Assembly (NCBI GenBank): GCA_002329325.1
Contig: DCTX01000078.1
Location: 5,976-69,975 of the forward strand
Direction: 5' to 3'
DNA: 64,000 nucleotides
From: Anaerolineales bacterium UBA1429
GTDB taxonomy: Bacteria; Chloroflexota; Anaerolineae; UBA1429
Part shown: in pieces, positions 34,642 through 42,854 of the stretch
How positions within the stretch are numbered: the stretch's first letter is position 1
Layout: each line of letters begins with the position of its first letter
The notes under the pieces: generated by a model
The model's input: the letters and a program-made list of their open reading frames with translations, nothing else
What the model was told of the DNA's origin: nothing
The model's database searches: none
Program-made: the position numbers and the translations under genes

Positions 34642-35505
34642 TCAGCCCGCCGCCTCCACCTTCTTGAAGAGATCCATGTACACGTTGCGCACCATGCGTG
34701 GCCCCTCCCACGAATCGGCCTCGGCCAGCTCGACGGCGCGGGCCCCCAGCACCTCGGGCAGCACGTCGCCATCGTAGCCGTCATCCTTGAGGATGCGCAG
34801 CCAGCGCACCAGATCGATGAATCCCTCGCCCGGCAGGACGCGGTCGGAATCGGCCATGGTCTCGGGATCCACTCCCTCAGGCAGGTCAAAGACATGAAGC
34901 GTCAGGGGCAGGCCCTTGACCTTATGCAGGTCCTCAAAGGTGCCGCCGCCGGCCCACCAATGGATCACATCCAGGATCAGGCCCAGATTGGGGCGATTGA
35001 CCCGCTCGATGAGCTCCAGAGCTGCGTTCAAGCCCATGACCCAGGGATACATGATCTGCCGGGGGGCGGGCCGCCTCACCTGGGGGCCCAGGAACTCGAA
35101 CACGACCGGCACGTCATAGCGGCCGGCCCAATCGCAATAGGCCCGGAACTTGGCCACGAGCCACTCCCACTCCGATTCCGTAACGGCCTTGGGCCAGCGG
35201 TTGGGGCACATGAAGGTGGCCTTGCCCCCCAGCTCGGCCAGCAGCTTGAGGCGCGGCTCGGCGCTGGCCAGCGCCTCGTCCCACAGGCTGCCCTCCAGGC
35301 TCCAGGAGAGGCCCATCGCCCCCGTGGCTACGGCGACACGATTGCGCTGCAGGAGCTCCTTGAGCTCATCCGCGGCGTTGCGCGCCAGATACGAATCGAA
35401 CACATCCGGTCCCAGGCCGATGGAGCCGAATCCGAGGCCTCCCCCGATGACGACCCTGCCCTCAAAGTCCAGACGCTGCGGAAAGTTGCCGATCTGCAAT
35501 CGCAT
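34642..35505 (-). CDS. sugar phosphate isomerase/epimerase (TIM barrel)
   Basis: AP-endonuclease-2/xylose-isomerase-like TIM barrel of 287 residues. The order is typical: GFGSIGLGPDVFDSYLA, ELKELLQRNRVAVATGAMGLSW, VPVVFEFLGPQ (metal Glu), LGLILDVIHWWAGGGTFEDL (metal Asp and His), LTLHVFDLPEGVD (His) and DGDVLPEVLG (final Glu position). AGAAGGAGG precedes ATG 35505; the longer frame upstream is non-coding. Relatives isomerise inositol or sugar derivatives or hydroxypyruvate. It is probably transcribed with the downstream Fe-S gene (37-base gap). Confidence 0.85.
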   Translation of the reverse strand: MRLQIGNFPQRLDFEGRVVIGGGLGFGSIGLGPDVFDSYLARNAADELKELLQRNRVAVATGAMGLSWSLEGSLWDEALASAEPRLKLLAELGGKATFMCPNRWPKAVTESEWEWLVAKFRAYCDWAGRYDVPVVFEFLGPQVRRPAPRQIMYPWVMGLNAALELIERVNRPNLGLILDVIHWWAGGGTFEDLHKVKGLPLTLHVFDLPEGVDPETMADSDRVLPGEGFIDLVRWLRILKDDGYDGDVLPEVLGARAVELAEADSWEGPRMVRNVYMDLFKKVEAAG

Positions 35506-35923
35506 GGTGATCCTCCTTCTGTCGTGCCGTGCTGCCGGAGTCGGCCTTGCGGCTCCGATCCCGATCAGTCTACTCGCAAGCGAGGCGGGCTGCAATGGCA
35601 AGGTGCGTCGGGGTGAGAGGCCTGGGTTGCTCTCATCCCCACGGACATCCCGCGCATGGGGCGGCCTGGCACCCCTTTCCCCGTAACGCGCCTCAAGCGA
35701 TTTCATCAAGACGAACGACAAAAGAGCGATTGCGATTGTATAATCGGGGCAATGGTGATAAAATCGGTTGGCGGCAAGCAACAGCAGAGGAATCACTTTT
35801 GGAACCGGAGGGCGGGGCTCGGCCGAGAGCGATCTGTGATTTGAGTCGTGCCGGTTGCCAACGGCCTGGCATTCAGCCGATCCGGCGTGCCGCACCCCCT
35901 TCTTTATTGTGCCCACCACAGAG
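35506..35923. other. 418-base intergenic region upstream of the SARP regulator
   Basis: It holds the ribosome-binding site of the leftward isomerase and, rightward, a promoter ACGACA (35715-35720), 18-base spacer, TATAAT (35739-35744). About 175 bases of leader follow. The regulator's frame is open from 35855 (TTG), but the residues before 35924 show no family features. No other gene is visible. Confidence 0.5.
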
Positions 35924-38900
35924 ATGGCTTTCCGTGCAATGTACGGCGAGTTCCCACTGATCAGCAACAAGATCCAGATCCCCCAGCGCGCTCCCACCAT
36001 GCTGCGGCGCGAGCGTCTGGTAGGGTTTCTGCATAGCAACATCAACCACAAGTTGGTGCTCGTCTCCGCCGGCGCTGGCTATGGCAAGACCGCGCTCCTG
36101 GTGGACTATGCCCACGACGCCGAGCTCCCCGTCTGCTGGTATAGCCTGGATGCCGGCGATAACCATGCCCTGACCTTTGTCGAGTACCTGGTCGCCTCGA
36201 TCCAGCGGCGCTTTCCTGATTTCGGCGAGAGCGTCCTTCGCGCGCTGCACTCCTTCCGCGGCCAGGCTGAGGATGTCGAGCCGTTCATCCGCCTGCTGAT
36301 CGCCGAGATCGAGGAAAAGATCAGCGGCTACTTTGCCATCGTGCTGGATGACTATCACGAGGTGCTGGAGAGCGAGCCCGTCAATGCCCTGGTGGACGGG
36401 CTCCTGCGCTATCTACCCGAGCACTGCCACCTGGTCATCTCCTCCCGAGCCATTCCGCGTCGCCTGACCCTCACCCGGCTGGCCGCCCGCGAGGAGATCG
36501 TGGGCCTGGGCGTGCGCCAGCTCAAGTTCACCCGCGACGAGATCCGCCAGGTGCTGGCCCTGCGGGGCATCACCGATGTGGACCCCCAGCGCCTCGATGC
36601 CCTGACGGCCCGGTCGGAGGGCTGGATCACCGCCATCCTGCTGGCTGCCCAGACCCGCTGGAACGAGACGATCGAGGAGATCGTCAACCTATCCGGCTCG
36701 CTGGACAATATCTTTGACTATCTGGCCCAGGAGGTGCTCTCTCAGCAGACTCGCGAGATGCAAGAGTTCTTGCTGGGCAGCTCCGTTCTGGAGGAGATGA
36801 GCGCTCCGCTCTGCGATTCCCTCCTGGGTATCCGCAATTCGGCCCAGATACTGCGCAGCCTGACGGAGCAAGGCCTGTTCACCTTTGAGATCAACAGCTC
36901 GGCGGGCTGGTATCAGTATCACCAGCTCTTCCGCGAGTTCCTGGTGAACAAGCTCGAGACCGAGCGCCCCGAGGACTACCGCCAGTTGTGCCTCGGAGAG
37001 GCGCGCCTCATGGCAAACCAGGGGCGCTGGCCGTGGGCCATCCAGGGATTCCTCACCGCCCAGGCTCACGATCGCGCTGCCGATGCTCTGGAGCTCGTCG
37101 CGCAAGACTATTTCGATGCCGGGCGCCGCGACGAGGTGCAGGCGTGGATCGATGCCCTGCCCGAGCCGATTCTGCGCGAGCACCCCCGCCTGATGCTGCT
37201 GCGGGCCAAGATCAGCACCGAAAAGGGCGCTTACGAGCAGGCAGAGAGCCTGCTGGAGCCGACCTATGAGATTTACGCCCAACGGGGCAGCGGGCCCGGC
37301 CTGGCCCAGGTATTGGTGCAGCAGGCCATCCTCAACCGCATTCAGGAGCACATCCCCGAGGCCATGGCGGCCTGCCAGCGCGTGTTTGAGACCATCGAGG
37401 AGAGGGAGGATCCCACCTCCTTTGTGCGGGCGCACCAGAACCTCGGCATCTGCTATCACATGCTGGGGAACGTAGAGCAGGGCGTCCAGGAGATGCGGTG
37501 CGCCCTGGAGCTGGCCGAGGCCCACGGCGATACCGTGAGCGCAGCCTATCTCGCCCACGACATGGGCACCAGCCTGCACCTGCAGGGTGCCATGGAGGAT
37601 GCGCGGCGCTACCTCCACCGCGCCCTGATGCATTGGCGGCGCGTGGGCAACCCTGCTGACCTGGCCATGACCCTGCAAGGTCTGGGCGTCATCCACCACC
37701 ATCAGGCCCAGTATGCCGAAGCACAGAATCGCTATGAAGAGAGCATCGAAAAGGCCCGCCAGATCGGCAACAGCCGCCTGGAGGCCTATGCCCTTCTGAA
37801 CAATGGCGATCTGCAGAAGGATCGGGGGAGGCTGGACGAAGCCCTGACGCTGTACAGCGAGGCCCTCGATGTGGCGTCGTCCATCGGGTCGGTGGGCCTG
37901 GCGCTGTACGTGCTGGCCTCGATGGGCGATGCGTACCGCCTGAAGAAGGACACGCCCCGGGCGTGGCAGGTGCTCACCGAGGCGCTGGATCAGAGCGAGC
38001 GCCAGGGCGTTGATGAGCCCATTGGCCTGGCGCACCTGGCCTTTGGCGCGCTGGCCGTCCAGGAGCAGCGATCCGAGGAGGCGGCGAGCCATCTGACCGA
38101 GGCGGGGGAGCGGCTCGAGCGGGCCGGCGCCCAGCGGGACCTGGCCCGGGTGTACCTGCAACTGGCCCTGTTGGCCCGGCAGGATAGCGATCCCCAGACA
38201 CTGCGCGATTCCCTGGAGCGTCTGGGTGAGTTGGCGGTGCGGCTGGGCACCGACCAGTTCATCGTGGCCGAGGGCCCCAACGCCATTCGTCTGTTGCCCT
38301 ATATTGCCGAGTGGGATATCCGGGGGCTGGATGCCGTCCACATTCGGGCGCAGATCGAGGAGCTCTTCCCCGCCGTGGTGATGGAGCCGAGGCTGCGCGT
38401 GGTGCGCTCCGATGCCGACCTGGAGCTGCTGGCGCTGGATGGCAGCCAGGTCATCTACAAGGGCAACATCGTGCGCGACTTCGAGTCCTCGGTGGCGCGC
38501 ACCATGGCGTTCCTGCTGGCCCAGTATCCCGCGGGCCTATCCAAAGAGCGAATCAGCGACATGCTGTGGCCCGATAACTCGCAGGCGCGCAGCGAAAGCC
38601 TCTTCCACTCGACCATCTACCGCCTGCGCCGGGCGCTGGACAAGAACGCCATCGTGCAGATGAGCGGCGTCTATCGGCTGAGCCCCAACCTGGAGTATCG
38701 CTACGATGTGGCCGAGTTCGAGCAGCTGGCGCGCCTGGGCCGCGCCCGCGACGAATCGGGCCGCATCGCCCGCATCAGCGCCATCGATCTCTACCGCAAC
38801 GAGTTCCTGGAGGCGCAGGACTATCCCTGGTGCGTCGAGATCCGTTATGCGCTGCAAAACGAGATGATCCGCCTGTTGACCATCGAGGCGGATTTCCTTG

Positions 38901-39151
38901 CTCTGCACGACAGCCCCGAGGCAGCCGAGACGCTCTATCTGCGCGTCTTGGCCCTGGACGAGCTGGACGAACGCGCCCATCGGGGCGTGATGTGGTGCCG
39001 GGCCAAGCTGGGCGATGCGCCGGGGGCCATGCGCCAGTTCCGCGCCTGCAGCCGGGTGATCGAGCAGGATATGGGGGTGCCCCCGCGCCCGGATACGAAA
39101 CGCATGTTTGAGCTGATCCACCATGGCGAGGTACCCCGAGAGCCCTTCTGA
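35924..39151 (+). CDS. STAND ATPase-TPR-SARP transcriptional regulator (MalT-like core, BTAD C-terminus)
   Basis: Large cytoplasmic regulator of about 1075 residues. The N-terminal NTPase of MalT/STAND type (about 10-330) has Walker A SAGAGYGKTAL, Walker B FAIVLDDYHEV and LVISSRAIPRRL. TPR-like helical repeats follow (about 360-800; repeated LG-x3-H and A-x2-Y-x2-A patterns). An OmpR/SARP winged helix lies at about 840-920 (VARTMAFLLAQYPAGLSKERISDMLWPDNSQARSESLFHSTIYRLRRAL). The BTAD domain (about 930-1065; LYRNEFLEAQDYPWCVEIRYAL...RAHRGVMWCRAKLGDAPGAMRQFRAC) completes a SARP. The start is uncertain: ATG 35924 (weak GAG site), ATG 35939 or TTG 35855. The TPR-ATPase part should sense a ligand and switch oligomerisation. 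The next genes encode tiny peptides behind a SARP-type repeat. Confidence 0.9.
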   Translation: MAFRAMYGEFPLISNKIQIPQRAPTMLRRERLVGFLHSNINHKLVLVSAGAGYGKTALLVDYAHDAELPVCWYSLDAGDNHALTFVEYLVASIQRRFPDFGESVLRALHSFRGQAEDVEPFIRLLIAEIEEKISGYFAIVLDDYHEVLESEPVNALVDGLLRYLPEHCHLVISSRAIPRRLTLTRLAAREEIVGLGVRQLKFTRDEIRQVLALRGITDVDPQRLDALTARSEGWITAILLAAQTRWNETIEEIVNLSGSLDNIFDYLAQEVLSQQTREMQEFLLGSSVLEEMSAPLCDSLLGIRNSAQILRSLTEQGLFTFEINSSAGWYQYHQLFREFLVNKLETERPEDYRQLCLGEARLMANQGRWPWAIQGFLTAQAHDRAADALELVAQDYFDAGRRDEVQAWIDALPEPILREHPRLMLLRAKISTEKGAYEQAESLLEPTYEIYAQRGSGPGLAQVLVQQAILNRIQEHIPEAMAACQRVFETIEEREDPTSFVRAHQNLGICYHMLGNVEQGVQEMRCALELAEAHGDTVSAAYLAHDMGTSLHLQGAMEDARRYLHRALMHWRRVGNPADLAMTLQGLGVIHHHQAQYAEAQNRYEESIEKARQIGNSRLEAYALLNNGDLQKDRGRLDEALTLYSEALDVASSIGSVGLALYVLASMGDAYRLKKDTPRAWQVLTEALDQSERQGVDEPIGLAHLAFGALAVQEQRSEEAASHLTEAGERLERAGAQRDLARVYLQLALLARQDSDPQTLRDSLERLGELAVRLGTDQFIVAEGPNAIRLLPYIAEWDIRGLDAVHIRAQIEELFPAVVMEPRLRVVRSDADLELLALDGSQVIYKGNIVRDFESSVARTMAFLLAQYPAGLSKERISDMLWPDNSQARSESLFHSTIYRLRRALDKNAIVQMSGVYRLSPNLEYRYDVAEFEQLARLGRARDESGRIARISAIDLYRNEFLEAQDYPWCVEIRYALQNEMIRLLTIEADFLALHDSPEAAETLYLRVLALDELDERAHRGVMWCRAKLGDAPGAMRQFRACSRVIEQDMGVPPRPDTKRMFELIHHGEVPREPF

Positions 39152-39173
39152 TCTCCCAAAAGCCCTTGCGAAC

Positions 39174-39207
39174 AAACGCGCGAATTCTCGACGAATCGCG
39201 CGTTTTT
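39174..39207 (+). terminator. intrinsic terminator after SARP regulator
   Basis: AAACGCGCGA (39174-39183) pairs with TCGCGCGTTT (39196-39205), followed by further T residues. It separates the regulator transcript from the peptide promoter. Confidence 0.8.
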
Positions 39208-39226
39208 CTTTGTTTCGGGGCCATTT

Positions 39227-39259
39227 CGTGAGTGATCCGTGAGTCTCACTGTGTATTCT
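39227..39259 (+). promoter_or_regulatory. candidate SARP-type promoter of the two-peptide operon
   Basis: Heptamer CGTGAGT occurs at 39227-39233 and again at 39238-39244, an 11-bp period with a 4-bp spacer. Nine bases later is a -10-like TATTCT (39254-39259), with no good -35. Direct heptamers at 11-bp intervals ending about 8 bp before the -10 are the established layout for SARP binding. The second copy also forms the inverted repeat GTGAG-T-CTCAC (39239-39249), so a palindromic operator is an alternative. Confidence 0.6.
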
Positions 39260-39292
39260 TACGGCGAACCTTGAGCTACAGGAGGGAGCCGA

Positions 39293-39469
39293 ATGAAGCG
39301 ACTGCATCGGAACGTTGTCTACACCGTGCTCTCCGTGGCAGCGCTGGCAGTGGCCGGGAGCGCGCCCATCCCCTGGAGCGGCTCGGGCGGCGGTGGCGGT
39401 AGCATCATCGACATGATTCTATATTTCCTTCGGGTGTTTGGCCCACGGATTACTAGGGGGCAATCATGA
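39293..39469 (+). CDS. small hydrophobic peptide 1 (58 aa), paralogue of peptide 2
   Basis: Starts MKRLHRNVVYTVLSVAALAV: basic N-terminus then a single hydrophobic helix, then AGSAPIPWSG, a Gly/Ser run and a second hydrophobic stretch (IIDMILYFLRVFG) with a basic end. AGGAGGGAG lies 5 bases before the ATG, an excellent ribosome-binding site. Aligned with the next ORF it shares M-K, the V-Y-x-V-L-S-x-A-A-L-x-V core and the block APIPWS, so the two arose by duplication. Its stop overlaps the next start (ATGA). Candidate secreted signal peptide or small membrane peptide; no named family recognised. Confidence 0.72.
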   Translation: MKRLHRNVVYTVLSVAALAVAGSAPIPWSGSGGGGGSIIDMILYFLRVFGPRITRGQS

Positions 39470-39558
39470 AGAAGGCATTCGTTCACATCGTTTACGTGGT
39501 TCTCTCGGCGGCGGCATTGGTCGTAGCGGCCGGCGCGCCCATCCCCTGGAGCACCTGA
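39466..39558 (+). CDS. small hydrophobic peptide 2 (30 aa), paralogue of peptide 1
   Basis: 30 residues: MKKAFVHIVYVVLSAAALVV followed by AAGAPIPWST. Basic start, one hydrophobic helix, and the same APIPWS ending as peptide 1, here almost at the C-terminus. The ATG overlaps the TGA of peptide 1 and GGGGGCAA lies just upstream, so translation is coupled. The pattern (Lys-rich start, hydrophobic helix, short polar/Pro/Trp tail) resembles precursors of short hydrophobic pheromones, where the C-terminal residues are the mature signal. That is an analogy, not a family match. Confidence 0.68.
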   Translation: MKKAFVHIVYVVLSAAALVVAAGAPIPWST

Positions 39559-39599
39559 GTTAGGCGCATAGACGCAGAACCAGAGCCCAGCAAGCTATC

Positions 39600-40184
39600 A
39601 TGATTCTGGTTCTGGCAGTTGCCCTTTCGATTTTGATTGCCCTGTTACGGGGAGGCAGCCTAAATAGGCTCGCTCAAGTACCTTTCAAACTTGGTTGGTT
39701 GGCCTTTATCGCCATAGGCCTGCAGGTAGTGGCCGTCTACGTCCAGCAAGTCGAGGGCCTGGCAGCGTGGCTGTTCGTGCTCTCCTACGCGGTCCTGATC
39801 GGCCTGATCGTGATCAACTACCGGGTGGCAGGCGTGCTGGTCATCGGGGTGGGGCTGGGCCTCAATGCCCTGGTGACGGCGCTCAACGGCGGCTACATGC
39901 CGGTGACACCGGAGGCGGTAGAACGAGCCGGGCTCACCCACCTGGTGAGCGAGATGGAGGCGGGCGCGCGAGTGTTGGGCGCCAAAGACATCCTTCTGGC
40001 CCGCGCCGATACGCAGCTCTGGTTCCTCGGCGACATATTCGTGCTCAAAGGCCCCTGGCCAACCGTATTCAGCATCGGGGATGTGCTTCTGGTCATCGGC
40101 ATCCTGATCTTTTTCCAGCAAGCGATGCGACCGGGCGCTTCTGATAAGGCGATTCGCCAGCAGACGCCGGACATCCTCGAGTAG
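39600..40184 (+). CDS. DUF5317-like multipass membrane protein
   Basis: A 194-residue protein with about five hydrophobic segments: ILVLAVALSILIALLRG at the N-terminus, LGWLAFIAIGLQVVAVYV, LFVLSYAVLIGLIVINY, GVLVIGVGLGLNALVTALNGGYMPV, and a last one, GDVLLVIGILIFFQQAM. The cytoplasmic or external loop NGGYMPVTPEAVERAGL is typical of DUF5317, a family found in Clostridia and Chloroflexota with no known function. The ATG lacks a good ribosome-binding site and lies 41 bases after peptide 2, so coupling in the same transcript is likely. It could be the exporter, processing or immunity partner of the small peptides (inference). Confidence 0.75.
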   Translation: MILVLAVALSILIALLRGGSLNRLAQVPFKLGWLAFIAIGLQVVAVYVQQVEGLAAWLFVLSYAVLIGLIVINYRVAGVLVIGVGLGLNALVTALNGGYMPVTPEAVERAGLTHLVSEMEAGARVLGAKDILLARADTQLWFLGDIFVLKGPWPTVFSIGDVLLVIGILIFFQQAMRPGASDKAIRQQTPDILE

Positions 40185-40238
40185 CTCCCTTTTTCACAAC
40201 TTTGACAATCACGCTCTGTTAGCGATGGAGATGACAGC

Positions 40239-40463
40239 ATGCGACACGAAAACATCCAAGCCCTCATCGGTACCGCGATCGTGGATGCCGAATTCCGGCA
40301 GCACCTGCTGGAGGACGCGTCTGCCGTCATCGGCGATTTTGGGCTCACGCCCGAAGAGGCGAACGCCATCCTGTCCATCAAGGCGACCACGTTCCAGGGC
40401 TTTGCCAGCCAAGTGCATGCCTGGATCACCAGTCGCAGCAGCGTTCCCGTGCTGTATTACTGA
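40239..40463 (+). CDS. NHLP-like (Os1348-type) leader-peptide protein, 74 aa
   Basis: A 74-residue acidic protein: LIGTAIVDAEFRQHLLEDASAVIGDFGLTPEEANAILSIKATTFQGFASQVHAWI, then a short tail SRSSVPVLYY. The pattern (D-x-E-F-R-x2-L-L-x-D, then F-G-L-T-x-E-E) is that of nitrile-hydratase-like leader peptides and the Os1348-type relatives common in Chloroflexota. Such proteins are RiPP precursor leaders, where the C-terminal residues are the core. GGAG lies 8 bases before the ATG. The core here would be very short and has no Cys; Ser, Tyr and the VPVLYY end are the modifiable residues. It follows the DUF5317 gene by 54 bases. Confidence 0.7.
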   Translation: MRHENIQALIGTAIVDAEFRQHLLEDASAVIGDFGLTPEEANAILSIKATTFQGFASQVHAWITSRSSVPVLYY

Positions 40464-40607
40464 TTTCGTGACTCGATAGCCACCGGCTATCAGAGCCCCA
40501 CATCCCCGGCGCGTAGCACCCCCCCTTGCTGCGCGCCCTTTTCTTTGCCTCGGGGCCGCCTGAACAGGCGGCTCGCTCTCGCTGCAGCCCCGGGTGGAGG
40601 CGAGCCC

Positions 40608-41219
40608 ATGGACGATGCACAGCTTCTTCCCGCCTGGGCGCCCCGCGTGCCCCAGGCCCTGATCCGCAGGCTCTACGAGACCGACGCCCAGGGCATCTAT
40701 GACGAGGAGCTCCTGGATGAGGTCGGCTATGCGTTGCTGGCCAGGTGCCAGAGCTTTATCGAGGCCAACGAGGCCCGGGCAGGCCGCGTGCGCTGCCCCC
40801 GCTGCAGCGCCGAGATCACCCGTACCTGGAAGGAGCAGGAGATCCTGCGCTGCGACTGCGGCTGGGCTCTGCCCTGGCGCGATTACTTTGCCACCATCCA
40901 GCACGCGCAGCTCAGCGGCGCCGAGCCCGTCCTCGAGCAGTTCCGCGCCTATGTGGCGGGCTTTCCCCTGGCCCGCACCCCGGGCGAGCGCATGATCGCC
41001 ATCGATCGCCTGATCCACGGCTTTCACTGGTATCTCAAGATCAACAGCCCCACACGCCCTGTGGCCGTCAATCTGATCGAGGGCCGTATGCGTCGGGTGA
41101 TTGCTTTTCTCGACCGGCTGACGTACAGTGGCCAGAGTACTCCTGGCCTGCGAGAGAACTATGACCAGTGGGACCAACTGCTGGCCGTGCACCCCGAATG
41201 GTACCCCGGGCGAAAGTAG
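40608..41219 (+). CDS. zinc-ribbon protein of unknown function
   Basis: A 203-residue protein that I do not recognise. A helical N-terminal third precedes a zinc ribbon at about 60-85: VRCPRCSAEITRTWKEQEILRCDCGWALPWRDYF (two CxxC/CxC pairs). The C-terminal half is helical, with a conserved-looking stretch RMIAIDRLIHGFHWYL, then NLIEGRMRRVIAFLDRL. GGAGG lies 9 bases before ATG 40608. It sits between the NHLP-like peptide and a methyltransferase, on the same strand, so it may act on or regulate the peptide locus (context only). Confidence 0.7.
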   Translation: MDDAQLLPAWAPRVPQALIRRLYETDAQGIYDEELLDEVGYALLARCQSFIEANEARAGRVRCPRCSAEITRTWKEQEILRCDCGWALPWRDYFATIQHAQLSGAEPVLEQFRAYVAGFPLARTPGERMIAIDRLIHGFHWYLKINSPTRPVAVNLIEGRMRRVIAFLDRLTYSGQSTPGLRENYDQWDQLLAVHPEWYPGRK

Positions 41220-41285
41220 GTCAACGTGGGCCCCGCGCCTCTGCCCGAGAGCGCAGGGGCGCGGGGCAGCGCAAGGAGCCTTGGC

Positions 41286-42104
41286 ATGAGCACAGGATAC
41301 GTACACGGCTACGATGCGGCCGAAGCCCAAAGGCTGCAGGATCAGGCGCATACCCTGGTGGATCTGTTGCATGGCGATACGGCCTATCCCAGGGGGCACA
41401 CGATCCTGGAGGCCGGCTGTGGGGTGGGCGCTCAAACGGTCACCCTGGCGCAGAACAGCCCCGGGGCCCACATCGTCTCCGTGGATCTCTCGCTGACCTC
41501 CGCCGCCGAGGCCCGGCGCGTGGTGCAGGCGGCCGGCCTGCGCAACGTGGCCGTCTGCCAGGCCGACATCTTGAGCCTCCCCTTTCCGCCGGAATCGCTC
41601 GACCACGTCTTTGTGTGTTTTGTGCTGGAGCACCTGGCTCGCCCGATCGAGGCCTTGCGGGCCCTGGGGCGGGTCCTCAAGGTTGGCGGCACCATCACGG
41701 TGATCGAGGGCGATCACGGCTCCGCCTATTTCTATCCGGATAGCGCCTCTGCCCGAAGGGCGATCGGGTGCCAGATCGAGCTGCAGGCGCGGGCCGGCGG
41801 CAACGCCCTGGTCGGCCGCACGCTCTATCCCCTGCTCCGAGAGGCCGGTTTCGATGCCGTGCACGTCTCGCCGCGCATGGTCTATGCCGATGCCAGCAGG
41901 CCCGGCCTCGTGGATGGCTTTATCCGCAAGACCTTTAACGCCATGATCGAAGGCGTCAGGGAGCCCTCCATCGCCGCCGGGCTCGTGGAGGCGAAGGACT
42001 TTGACAGGGGCGTGGCCGATCTGCACCGCACGACCGAGGCGGACGGCGTCTTTTGCTATACCTTCTTCAAGGCCGTCGGGCGCAGAGGATCGGCCACCCC
42101 ATAA
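41286..42104 (+). CDS. class I SAM-dependent methyltransferase
   Basis: A 272-residue methyltransferase. Motif I is [19 protein letters not shown] (about 40-58), the acidic loop IVSVDLS, motif [31 protein letters not shown], and motif [33 protein letters not shown]. The C-terminal FFKAVGRR strand completes the fold. AAGGAG precedes ATG 41286. The family includes UbiE/COQ5-like small-molecule methylases. It lies 66 bases after the zinc-ribbon gene. In a RiPP setting it might modify a peptide, but a metabolic role is equally possible. Confidence 0.85.
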   Translation: MSTGYVHGYDAAEAQRLQDQAHTLVDLLHGDTAYPRGHTILEAGCGVGAQTVTLAQNSPGAHIVSVDLSLTSAAEARRVVQAAGLRNVAVCQADILSLPFPPESLDHVFVCFVLEHLARPIEALRALGRVLKVGGTITVIEGDHGSAYFYPDSASARRAIGCQIELQARAGGNALVGRTLYPLLREAGFDAVHVSPRMVYADASRPGLVDGFIRKTFNAMIEGVREPSIAAGLVEAKDFDRGVADLHRTTEADGVFCYTFFKAVGRRGSATP

Positions 42105-42136
42105 GGGCGGCGGACCCCGGCGCTGCCCGGCGGTAA

Positions 42137-42165
42137 TTGCGCGGGCATCCCCCCCATGCTATATT
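42137..42165 (+). promoter_or_regulatory. promoter of rdgB
   Basis: TTGCGC (42137-42142), 17-base spacer, TATATT (42160-42165) preceded by TGC, an extended -10. Confidence 0.6.
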
Positions 42166-42192
42166 CGTGCCTCACAGAGGGGAGAGACGAAG

Positions 42193-42813
42193 ATGCCTTT
42201 GCTGATCGCTACGTACAATCGCGGCAAGCTGGCCGAATACGCCGAGCTGCTACGCGAGGTGCCCGTGGAGCTCGTCAGCCTGGCCGATCTGGGGATAGAG
42301 CTGGAGGTGGCGGAGACGGGGGCCACCTTTGCCGAGAACGCCTTGCTCAAGGCCCGCGCCTTTTGCGATGCCACGGGATTGGTCACCGTGGCGGACGACT
42401 CAGGGCTGGAGGTGGATGCCCTGCAGGGCGCGCCCGGCGTCTATTCGGCTCGCTACGCCGGTCCTGGTGCCAGCGATGAGGATCGCTACCGCAAGCTCCT
42501 GGAGGAGCTGGAGGATATTCCCCGCAGCGAGCGCACGGCCCGCTTTCGCTGCGTCATCGCCATCGCCTGGCCCGACGGGCGCCGCGCCCTGACCGAGGGC
42601 GCCATCGAGGGCGAGATCGCCTGCGCCCCCAGGGGCGAGCATGGTTTTGGCTATGACCCCGTGTTCTACCTGCCCGATCGGGGCTGCACCATGGCCGAGC
42701 TGCCGCCGGAGATCAAGAACCAGATCAGTCACCGGGCTGTGGCGGCGCGGGCGTTGGCCGCCCTGCTGGCGCGCTGCTCAGAGACAAACGGCCGCCCGGC
42801 GCCCTCCGACTGA
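42193..42813 (+). CDS. rdgB: XTP/dITP diphosphatase (RdgB/HAM1)
   Basis: House-cleaning nucleotide pyrophosphatase of 206 residues that removes deaminated purine nucleotides. Motifs: [13 protein letters not shown] (phosphate-binding T/S-x-N-x2-K), [40 protein letters not shown] (metal site), [11 protein letters not shown] and the C-terminal [11 protein letters not shown]. Length and order are standard. GGGGAGAG lies about 6 bases before ATG 42193; an upstream in-frame extension is non-coding. Confidence 0.96.
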   Translation: MPLLIATYNRGKLAEYAELLREVPVELVSLADLGIELEVAETGATFAENALLKARAFCDATGLVTVADDSGLEVDALQGAPGVYSARYAGPGASDEDRYRKLLEELEDIPRSERTARFRCVIAIAWPDGRRALTEGAIEGEIACAPRGEHGFGYDPVFYLPDRGCTMAELPPEIKNQISHRAVAARALAALLARCSETNGRPAPSD

Positions 42814-42829
42814 GCGGCGCCGAGCGGCC
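42790..42829. terminator. possible shared terminator hairpin of rdgB and CBS-ACT gene
   Basis: Two-step stem: GGCCGC (42790-42795) with GCGGCC (42824-42829), and GGCGCC (42798-42803) with GGCGCC (42816-42821). It overlaps the rdgB stop and lacks a T-tract, so termination is only possible, not certain. Confidence 0.4.
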
Positions 42830-42854
42830 CCAGCAAGCCACTGACGTTGCCTCG

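Noticed and set aside
40202..40230. TTGACA upstream of the NHLP-like gene as a separate promoter
   Set aside because: No acceptable -10 lies 16-18 bases downstream, and the predicted start would fall at or beyond the start codon. Read-through from the peptide promoter is more likely.
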